Source of the DNA: Mycolicibacterium aurum
GTDB lineage: Bacteria; Actinomycetota; Actinomycetes; Mycobacteriales; Mycobacteriaceae
NCBI GenBank assembly: GCA_900078775.1
Contig: LT549889.1
Location: forward strand, 3,410,001 to 3,474,000
DNA: 64,000 nt
Direction of reading: 5' to 3'
Shown: piece by piece, positions 58,427-64,000 of the stretch
Layout of the letters: each line of letters starts with the position of its first letter
Numbering within the stretch: the first letter of the stretch is position 1
The notes under the pieces: generated by a model
The model's database searches: none
Seen by the model: only the letters and a program-made list of their open reading frames with translations
What the model was told of the DNA's origin: nothing
Made by a program: the position numbers and the translations under genes

Positions 58427-58948
58427 CTAACGGTGCAGGTCGATCAGCCCCTGGTAGACCTGGGCATTGACGATGTTGTGCGCCTTCTCCTCGTCGGTCA
58501 GCTCGCGACGGACCTTGCCCGGCACCCCGGCCACCAGCGATCCGGGCGGGATGACCGCGCCCTGCGGCACCACCGCGCCCGCGCCGACCAGCGAGCCCGC
58601 GCCGATCACCGCACCGTTGAGCACGATCGCACCCATGCCGATCAGACAGTCGTTCTCGATGGTGCAACCGTGCAGCACCGCGTTGTGCCCGACGCTGACG
58701 TTGGACCCGACGCGCAGCGGGAAACCCGGGTCCACGTGCGCGGTGACGCCGTCCTGCAGGTTGGAGCCGACCCCGATCTCGATGGGTTCGAACTCGGCCC
58801 GCAGGGTGGCGCCGTACCAGACACTGGCCTTTGCGGCGAGGAGGACCTGACCGATCACGCTGGCGTTGGGCGCAACCCAGGATTCGGCGTGCAGTTGTGG
58901 CGCGCGGCCCTGGATGGGGATGATCAGCGGTTCAGGCATGGCCGTCAT
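58427..58948 (-). CDS. Gamma-class carbonic anhydrase-like hexapeptide protein
   Basis: 173 residues forming a left-handed beta-helix: repeated [LIV]GxGxx hexapeptides such as VGSNVSVGHNAVLHGC, IGMGAIVLNGAVIGAGSLVG and VAGVPGKVRRELTDEE. The three zinc histidines of the gamma class are present (VTAHVDPG, then GHNAVLHGC). Many YrdA/PaaY-type relatives lack proven activity. ATG 58948 or 58939 are both possible. Follows the GlxA-type regulator by 12 bp. Confidence 0.9.
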   Translation of the reverse strand: MTAMPEPLIIPIQGRAPQLHAESWVAPNASVIGQVLLAAKASVWYGATLRAEFEPIEIGVGSNLQDGVTAHVDPGFPLRVGSNVSVGHNAVLHGCTIENDCLIGMGAIVLNGAVIGAGSLVGAGAVVPQGAVIPPGSLVAGVPGKVRRELTDEEKAHNIVNAQVYQGLIDLHR

Positions 58949-58960
58949 CGTAGTCAGGTG

Positions 58961-59917
58961 CTACACGCCCTGATACACCTTGCGGTAGCTCGTCGGGGAC
59001 ATCCCGACCCCGCGGCGCAGGTGATGGCGTAGGTTGCCGCCGGTCCCCAGCCCGGACAGCCGGGCCACCTCGTCCACGGACAGGTCCTGGGATTCGAGAA
59101 GCTCACGGGCGCGGTCCAATCGGCGGTTGCGGATCCAACTGCCCGGCGCCTCACCGGTTTCCGCGCGGAAGCGGCGGTTGAAGGTGCGTGCGCTCATGTG
59201 CGCGTGGCGGGCCAGCACCTGCACGGTCAGGTCCTCGCCCAGATGAGCCATCGCCCACTGCCGGGTGGCGGCGGTGGAGGCCTCGTCGGCGACGGGCACC
59301 TGATGGTCGATGAATTGGGCCTGCCCACCCTCGCGCCATGGCGGCACCACGCAGTACCGGGCGACGGCGTTGGCCGCCTGCACACCGTGATCGGAGCGGA
59401 TGATGTGCAGGCACAGGTCGATTCCCGCCGCCAGGCCGGCCGAGGTGAGCACGTCCCCGTCGTCGACGAACAGCACGTTCTCGTCGACCCGGACCCGCGG
59501 ATACAGCGTTCGCAGCGCGTCGGCGTGCTGCCAGTGGGTGGTGGCCGGGCGCCCGTCCAGCATCCTGGCGGCCGCCAGCACGAACGCGCCGGTGCAGATG
59601 GACGCCAGCCGGGTTCCGGGCCGGATCGTGTCCAGCGCGGCGCTCACCTCGGGTGCCAGCGTGCCGTCGACGCGGGCGGGCCGGTACCGGGTGCCCGGCA
59701 CGACGACGGTGTCGGCGTGGGCCAGCGCCTCGGGTCCGGCCTCCGGGAGCATCGCGTAGCCACCGGTGCCCGCCACCGGACCGGGTGTGACGGCGCACGT
59801 CGTCACCTCGTACAGCGGGTCGCCGTGCCCGTCGGCGGCGCTGCCGAACAGCAGCGGCGCGATGGTGGCGTCGAAGCCCACCACCGGTGGCAGCAGCAGG
59901 ACGGCGATCCGGTGCAT
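58961..59917 (-). CDS. GlxA-family AraC-type regulator with DJ-1/PfpI domain
   Basis: 318 residues. The N-terminal class I glutamine-amidotransferase-like domain (about 1-190) contains VVVPGTRYRPARVD and the nucleophile-elbow segment LASICTGAFVLAAARML with a Cys, though such domains act as sensors here. The C-terminal AraC double helix-turn-helix (about 215-318) includes HAHMSARTFNRRFRAETGE and LSVDEVARLSGLG. ATG 59917 (MHRIAVLLLPPVVGFD) is the family start; ATGs further upstream would overlie the dyad at 59927-59961. Divergent from an MFS transporter gene 82 bp away, its likely target. Confidence 0.9.
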   Translation of the reverse strand: MHRIAVLLLPPVVGFDATIAPLLFGSAADGHGDPLYEVTTCAVTPGPVAGTGGYAMLPEAGPEALAHADTVVVPGTRYRPARVDGTLAPEVSAALDTIRPGTRLASICTGAFVLAAARMLDGRPATTHWQHADALRTLYPRVRVDENVLFVDDGDVLTSAGLAAGIDLCLHIIRSDHGVQAANAVARYCVVPPWREGGQAQFIDHQVPVADEASTAATRQWAMAHLGEDLTVQVLARHAHMSARTFNRRFRAETGEAPGSWIRNRRLDRARELLESQDLSVDEVARLSGLGTGGNLRHHLRRGVGMSPTSYRKVYQGV

Positions 59918-59926
59918 ACCCCAGTT

Positions 59927-59961
59927 TGGCATGTTTTTGACGACTGCTGTCATTCATGCCA
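59927..59961. promoter_or_regulatory. TGGCATG...CATGCCA dyad between GlxA-type regulator and MFS gene
   Basis: Seven-base perfect arms at 59927-59933 and 59955-59961, with TGAC (59937-59940) and GTCA (59949-59952) nested inside. It lies in the 82-bp divergent gap, so the regulator bound here could control both its own gene and the transporter. Confidence 0.45.
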
Positions 59962-59999
59962 CTTGGCGGCGACGTCGGGTGGCCGCGAGGATCACCGGC

Positions 60000-61259
60000 A
60001 TGACCGTTCTGCGTGCCCCCGGACGGCTGCACTGGGCCTGGGTGGTGGCCGGCGTCAGCTTCGTGGCGATCCTCGGCGCGGCCGCGTTCCGGTCGGTGCC
60101 CGGGGTGATGATGAACCCGCTGCACCAGGAGTTCGGCTGGTCGCACGGCACGATCGGCGCGGCGATGGCGGTCAACATGACGCTCTACGGCGTCACGGCG
60201 CCGTTCGCCGCCGCGCTGATGGACCGTTTCGGGGTGCGGCCGGTGCTGTCCGGCGCCCTGGTGCTGATCGCGTCCGGCTCGGCGCTGAGCGTGCTGATGA
60301 CCGCGAGCTGGCAGTTGGTGCTGCTGTGGGGTGTGCTGGTCGGCATCGGCACCGGCGCCATCTCGATGGGATTCGTCGCGACGGTGGCCACCCGCTGGTT
60401 CCAAGCGCGCCGCGGCCTGGTCACCGGGGTGCTGACGGCGGCCAGCGCCACCGGGCAGCTGATCTTCCTGCCGGTGGTGGCCGAGGTGACCACCCGGCAC
60501 GGCTGGCGCTGGGCCTCGCTCATCGTGGCGGCCGCGGCGCTGGCGGTGGTGCCACTGGTGGCGGTGTTCATGCGCAACCATCCCCGCGACCTCGGCCTGA
60601 CCGCGTACGGCGCCACCGGCGACACCGCGGCGGACCTGCCGACCGGGACCTTCCGGGCGGCCTTCGACGGGTTGCTCATCGGGCTGCGGTCCCGGCCGTT
60701 CTGGCTGCTCGCGGCGAGCTTCGCGATCTGCGGGATGACCACCAACGGGCTGATCGGTACGCATTTCATCCCGGCCGCCAATGACCACGGCATGCCGAGC
60801 ACGCTGGCCGCCGGACTGCTGGCCACCATCGGGGTGCTCGACGTGGCGGGCACGGTGTTCTCCGGCTGGCTCACCGACCGGGTGGACCCGCGGCTGCTGC
60901 TGTGCGTGTACTACGCCGGGCGCGGCATCTCGCTGCTGCTGTTGCCGTCGTTGCTGTCCCCGCAGGCCGCGCCGAGCACCTGGGTGTTCGTCATCTTCTA
61001 CGGGCTGGACTGGGTGGCCACCGTGCCGCCGACGATCGTGCTGTGCCGGGATTTCTTCGGCACCCGGTCGCCGGTGGTGTTCGGCTGGGTGTTCGCCTCC
61101 CACCAGCTCGGCGCCGCCGTCGCGGCCGCCGGTGCGGGTTGGATCCGCGACCTGCAGGGCAGCTATGACCTGGCGTTTTACCTCGCGGCCGGGCTGTGCT
61201 TCGGCGCCGCGCTGCTGTGCGCGGGAGTCCGCCGCCCGGCTGCCGCGCCGGCGGGGTGA
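60000..61259 (+). CDS. MFS transporter (monocarboxylate-porter-like)
   Basis: 419 residues, 12 helices, of the OFA/MCT-like group: HWAWVVAGVSFVAILGAAAF, VPGVMMNPLHQEFGWSHGTI, MDRFGVRPVLSGALVLI and MGFVATVATRWFQARRGLVT are the conserved blocks. Members import or export organic acids and related anions. ATG 60000; divergent from the GlxA-type regulator. The next gene begins after a separate promoter. Confidence 0.88.
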   Translation: MTVLRAPGRLHWAWVVAGVSFVAILGAAAFRSVPGVMMNPLHQEFGWSHGTIGAAMAVNMTLYGVTAPFAAALMDRFGVRPVLSGALVLIASGSALSVLMTASWQLVLLWGVLVGIGTGAISMGFVATVATRWFQARRGLVTGVLTAASATGQLIFLPVVAEVTTRHGWRWASLIVAAAALAVVPLVAVFMRNHPRDLGLTAYGATGDTAADLPTGTFRAAFDGLLIGLRSRPFWLLAASFAICGMTTNGLIGTHFIPAANDHGMPSTLAAGLLATIGVLDVAGTVFSGWLTDRVDPRLLLCVYYAGRGISLLLLPSLLSPQAAPSTWVFVIFYGLDWVATVPPTIVLCRDFFGTRSPVVFGWVFASHQLGAAVAAAGAGWIRDLQGSYDLAFYLAAGLCFGAALLCAGVRRPAAAPAG

Positions 61260-61271
61260 CCAGGGCAACAT

Positions 61272-61300
61272 TTGGCTGGGCTCACCAGGCCGCATACGAT
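61272..61300 (+). promoter_or_regulatory. SigA-type promoter of the fasciclin-protein gene
   Basis: TTGGCT (61272-61277), a 17-bp spacer and TACGAT (61295-61300) form a good mycobacterial -35/-10 pair. Transcription would begin near 61307, leaving a leader of about 120 nt before the GTG at 61426. Confidence 0.55.
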
Positions 61301-61312
61301 TCAACCGGCGCC

Positions 61313-61367
61313 GCGGGGACGCCGAGGCATGAGAAGGCTTGAACACATCGGTCAGCCGCGTCCCCGC
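61313..61367 (+). promoter_or_regulatory. Leader hairpin of the fasciclin-protein mRNA
   Basis: GCGGGGACGC (61313-61322) pairs perfectly with 61358-61367 across a 35-nt loop. It sits directly after the expected transcription start and may stabilise the mRNA or attenuate transcription. Confidence 0.4.
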
Positions 61368-61425
61368 TGATGCGCGCCGACCAGCTGAGGTAACCAACAC
61401 CCAGTCATGAGCGGGAGGAAAACAA

Positions 61426-62211
61426 GTGCACGCTCGCACCGGCAAACTCTTCGGCGTCGCGGTCGCATCCGCGGCCATCATGGTGGCAGGGACGACCGTC
61501 CTGGCCCACGCCGAACCCGAAACCCCGACGTCGCCCATCGCCGAGCCCAAGGGCCCGGCCTGTGATGCCACGGTGAAGTCGGTGCCCTCGGGCCCCGGTT
61601 CGCTGGCCGGTCTGCAGAAGGCCCAGTCGTCGGTCGCGCTGGCGAGCATCCCGGAGATCTCCACCTTCTCCGAGGCCGTCTCCGGTCAGCTCAACCCCGC
61701 GGTGAACGTCGCCTCGGTGCTCGACAACGGCCCGTACGTGGTGTTCGCGCCCACCAACGAGGCCTTCGAGAAGCTGACGCCCGAACAGCTCGAGGCCTAC
61801 AAGACCGATCCGGTCGCGATGACCGCGCTGGTCTACTACCACATGGCGCTGGGCATCCTGGGCCCCGACGACATCGAGGGCACCTTCAACACCCAGCAGG
61901 GCAAGCCGGTCGCGGTGAAGGGCAGCGGTGGCGACATCACCGTCAACGACGCCAAGGTCGTCTGCGGCGGCATCGCGTCCGACCACATGCGGATCTACAT
62001 GCTGGACACGGTGCTCGACCCGGACACCGCGCCGGATCCGATCTCGCCGACCGGTACCGCCACCACCAGCACCTCGGCCACCGAGACCACCGAGGCGACC
62101 GAGACCACCGAGTCCTCGGAGGCTTCGGAGACCGTCACCGAGACCACCGAGGCGGAAGCGGCGGCGGCCGAGTCCCCGGTCACCACGACGGCGGCCACCC
62201 CGGCCGGCTGA
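61426..62211 (+). CDS. Secreted fasciclin (FAS1)-domain protein, MPT70/MPT83-like
   Basis: 261 residues. Signal peptide to about 28 (MVAGTTVLAHA). A single FAS1 domain follows (about 40-200): FSEAVSGQLNPAVNVASVLD, the H1 box YVVFAPTNEAFEKL, LVYYHMALGILGPDD and the H2 box GDITVNDAKVVCGGI. Two Cys (about 46 and 183) flank the domain as in MPT70. No lipobox Cys, so it is secreted rather than a lipoprotein. The last 60 residues are a Thr/Glu/Ser/Ala tail (ETTEATETTESSEASE) that could be O-glycosylated. GGGAGGAA precedes the GTG. Confidence 0.9.
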   Translation: MHARTGKLFGVAVASAAIMVAGTTVLAHAEPETPTSPIAEPKGPACDATVKSVPSGPGSLAGLQKAQSSVALASIPEISTFSEAVSGQLNPAVNVASVLDNGPYVVFAPTNEAFEKLTPEQLEAYKTDPVAMTALVYYHMALGILGPDDIEGTFNTQQGKPVAVKGSGGDITVNDAKVVCGGIASDHMRIYMLDTVLDPDTAPDPISPTGTATTSTSATETTEATETTESSEASETVTETTEAEAAAAESPVTTTAATPAG

Positions 62212-62221
62212 TTTTCCAGCA

Positions 62222-62281
62222 CCCGCAGATACAGAATCGCCCCTTTTCCGGGAGGAAAAGGGGCGATTCTGTATCTGCGGG
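62222..62281. terminator. Perfect 28-bp stem, 4-nt loop between convergent genes
   Basis: Positions 62222-62249 (starting CCCGCAGATACAG) are the exact reverse complement of 62254-62281, separated by GGGA. The stem lies 10 bp after the fasciclin gene stop and 5 bp before the acyl-CoA dehydrogenase stop, so it terminates both. Such a long perfect stem is unusual and could also be the footprint of a small dispersed element. Confidence 0.85.
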
Positions 62282-62286
62282 GCGGA

Positions 62287-63429
62287 CTAGACGCCCAGGT
62301 CGCGTCCGATGATCTCCTTCATGATCTCGGTGGTGCCACCGAAGATCGTCTGGATGCGGCCGTCGACGTAGGCGCGCGCCACGCGGTACTCCAGCATGTA
62401 GCCGTAGCCGCCGTGCAGCTGCACGCACTGGTCGATGATCTTCTTGGCGGTTTCGGTGGCGAACCACTTGGCCTTGGCCGCCTCGACGGCGGTCAGCTCA
62501 CCGTCGACCACGCCGCGCAGGCAGCGGTCGATGTAGTTCTCGGTGACGTCCAGCTCGGTCTCCATCTCGGCGAGCAGGAACCGGTTGTGCTGGAAGCTGC
62601 CGATCGGCTGACCGAAGGCCTTGCGGTCCTTGGCGTACTGCAGCGTCTCCTGGAACACGGCGCGGGCACCGGCGATGGCCGAGATGGCGATCGACAGCCG
62701 CTCCGAGGGCAGGTTGGTCATCAGGTGGTAGAACCCGCGACCTTCCTTGCCGAGCAGGTTGGCGCCCGGCACCCGGACGTTCTCGAAGTGCAGCTCGGAG
62801 GTGTCCTGGCTGTGCAGGCCCATCTTGTCGAGCTTGCGGCCGCGGGTGAAGCCCTCCATCCCGCGCTCCACCACGAACAGGGTGAAGCCCTTGTGGCCGG
62901 CTTCCGGATCGGTGCGGGCGACCACGACGCACAGGTCGCAGTTGATGCCCGAGGAGATGAACGTCTTGGACCCGTTGATGATCCAGTCGTCACCGTCACG
63001 CACCGCCGAGGTGCGGATGCCCGCCAGGTCGCTACCGGCGCCGGGCTCGGTCATCGCGATGGCGATGATCAGCTCGCCGCTGGTGATGCCGGGCATCCAG
63101 CGCTGCTTCTGCTCGTCGTTGGCCAGCTCGTTGAAGTACGGGCCGACGACGTCGTTGTGCAGGCTGAGCGCCGGGCCGTGCACGCCGGCCTTGGCGATCT
63201 CCTCGTCGATGATGGCGTTGAACCGGAAGTCATCCGAGCCACCGCCGCCGAACTCCTCGGGCATGTTGAAGCCGATGAGCCCGTACTTGCCGGCCGCGGT
63301 GTACGCGGACCGGTCGACCAGGCGCTCGGTCTCCCACTTCTCGGAGTTGGGCACGAGCTCACGCTCGATGTAGTCCTTGACGGTCTGGCGGAACGCTTCG
63401 TGCTCCGCTTCGTAGATCGTTCGCTTCAT
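62287..63429 (-). CDS. Acyl-CoA dehydrogenase (FadE family)
   Basis: 380-residue homotetrameric-type acyl-CoA dehydrogenase, the first step of beta-oxidation. IAMTEPGAGSDLAGIRTSAV binds FAD/substrate, WIINGSKTFISSGINCDLCV follows, and the C-terminal helix QLHGGYGYMLEYRVARAYVD carries the catalytic Glu in LEY (about 358). Chain-length preference cannot be read. The crotonase gene upstream on the same strand ends 15 bp after its start region (gap 63430-63444), so the hydratase and dehydrogenase are co-transcribed. Confidence 0.94.
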   Translation of the reverse strand: MKRTIYEAEHEAFRQTVKDYIERELVPNSEKWETERLVDRSAYTAAGKYGLIGFNMPEEFGGGGSDDFRFNAIIDEEIAKAGVHGPALSLHNDVVGPYFNELANDEQKQRWMPGITSGELIIAIAMTEPGAGSDLAGIRTSAVRDGDDWIINGSKTFISSGINCDLCVVVARTDPEAGHKGFTLFVVERGMEGFTRGRKLDKMGLHSQDTSELHFENVRVPGANLLGKEGRGFYHLMTNLPSERLSIAISAIAGARAVFQETLQYAKDRKAFGQPIGSFQHNRFLLAEMETELDVTENYIDRCLRGVVDGELTAVEAAKAKWFATETAKKIIDQCVQLHGGYGYMLEYRVARAYVDGRIQTIFGGTTEIMKEIIGRDLGV

Positions 63430-63444
63430 TGACTGCTTGGTTCC

Positions 63445-64000
63445 TTACTTTGCTTTCCAGACCGGTTCGCGCTTCTGCGCGAAGGCCAGTGGCCCTTCCA
63501 TGGCGTCCTCGGTCTTCAGCAGCGTGGAGAACTCGCTGAAGGTCTGCTTCCAGAACGGCTCGTCGGCGGCGACGACGCCGTCGATCGCGCCGTAGGACAC
63601 CCGCTTGCTGGCGCGAACGGCCAACGGCGCGTTGACCGCAATGCGTTCGGCGAGCTCCAGGGCCGCCTCCAGGACGGTGCCGTCCGGCACCACCTTGTTG
63701 ATCAGGCCCCACTTGAGCGCATCCTGCGAGGACAGCGGTTCGCCGGTGTACACCAGCTCCAGCGCCAGCTTCTGCGGCAGCTGCTGCACGATGCGGAACA
63801 CCCCGCCGGCACCGGCGATCAGGCCGCGCTTCACTTCGGGCAGACCGAATTTCGCGCGCTCCTCGGCGACCACCAGGTCACTGGCCAGGGCCAGTTCGGT
63901 CCCGCCACCCAGCGCCGTGCCGTTGACCGCGGCGATCGTCGGCTTGTCGACGAAGTGCCGCACGTAGCCGGCGAAGCCCCACTCCGGGTGGTCCGGGTGA
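63445..64000 (-). CDS. Enoyl-CoA hydratase/isomerase, partial (5' end outside window)
   Basis: The last 184 residues of a crotonase; the frame is open to the right edge. Visible: the end of the first oxyanion region (GGTELALASDLVVAEERAKF), the second loop EVKRGLIAGAGGVFRIVQQL with the expected Glu, and AERIAVNAPLAVRASKRV. The C-terminal SEFSTLLKTEDAMEGPLAFA and QKREPVWKAK is typical. It precedes the acyl-CoA dehydrogenase on the same strand with a 15-bp gap and so belongs to a beta-oxidation operon that continues beyond the window. Confidence 0.92.
   Translation of the reverse strand, partial: HPDHPEWGFAGYVRHFVDKPTIAAVNGTALGGGTELALASDLVVAEERAKFGLPEVKRGLIAGAGGVFRIVQQLPQKLALELVYTGEPLSSQDALKWGLINKVVPDGTVLEAALELAERIAVNAPLAVRASKRVSYGAIDGVVAADEPFWKQTFSEFSTLLKTEDAMEGPLAFAQKREPVWKAK

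Overview
The window is GC-rich actinobacterial DNA and reads as a chromosome segment of a Mycobacterium, most likely an environmental or rapidly growing (Mycolicibacterium-type) species. Diagnostic genes are mshB (mycothiol), pimE (phosphatidylinositol mannosides), lpqW, fbiC (coenzyme F420), an Rv1155-like F420-dependent enzyme, mcr and several FadE/EchA genes. From memory of the M. tuberculosis map, gene order is colinear with about Rv1188 down to Rv1139, read in that direction along the + strand, with species-specific blocks inserted or missing. I see no rRNA, tRNA, CRISPR array, insertion sequence or prophage.

Layout. 1-4.4 kb: end of an unknown secreted-type protein, then the proline catabolic genes pruB and pruA with the divergent activator gene pruC. 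4.4-7.7 kb: carotenoid oxygenase plus a NarL-type two-component pair, standing where M. tuberculosis has its polyacyltrehalose locus. 7.7-15.9 kb: dapC-fdxC, a PadR regulator with fadH, a YceI protein, a DUF2231 membrane protein and fbiC. 16-21.5 kb: three secreted proteins with strongly acidic tails around mshB and a small membrane-protein gene. 21.5-30.2 kb: lpqW-typA, small genes (including a 53-residue Cys/Lys/Arg-rich protein), mutT2, a pterin dehydratase, pimE and two Ala/Pro-rich secreted proteins; narGHJI is absent from the typA-mutT2 interval. 30.2-41.2 kb: DUF1059, nitroreductase, HhH-GPD protein, M20 amidohydrolase, then a compact run of LytS-type kinase, LytTR regulator, membrane protein, sodium/solute symporter, DUF485 protein and ActP-like symporter, followed by an MFS transporter and DUF5302. 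41.2-50.7 kb: Rv1155-like oxidoreductase, DUF1697, methyltransferase, EthA/MymA-like monooxygenase divergent from a PucR-type regulator, GntR regulator, sirtuin, and an MMPL transporter-TetR-methyltransferase operon. 50.7-51.2 kb: a gene-poor gap with two foldable elements and a 40-codon ORF. 51.4-64 kb: branched-chain lipid genes (mcr, SDR, NPD-type flavoprotein, EchA), MFS transporters, CPBP protease, NmrA-like reductase, gamma-carbonic anhydrase, GlxA-type regulator, a fasciclin-domain protein, an acyl-CoA dehydrogenase and a crotonase cut by the window end.

Functional themes: proline use, fatty-acid and monocarboxylate use, F420 and mycothiol redox chemistry, and cell-envelope assembly. 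Many neighbours overlap by 4 bp (GTGA/ATGA), so translational coupling is common. Convergent pairs are usually separated by a strong hairpin or overlap at their stops. The least explained elements are the acidic-tail secreted family at positions held by PE/PPE genes in M. tuberculosis, the folded gap at 50.8-51.06 kb, the LytS/LytTR-symporter operon, and several unannotated-size small genes.
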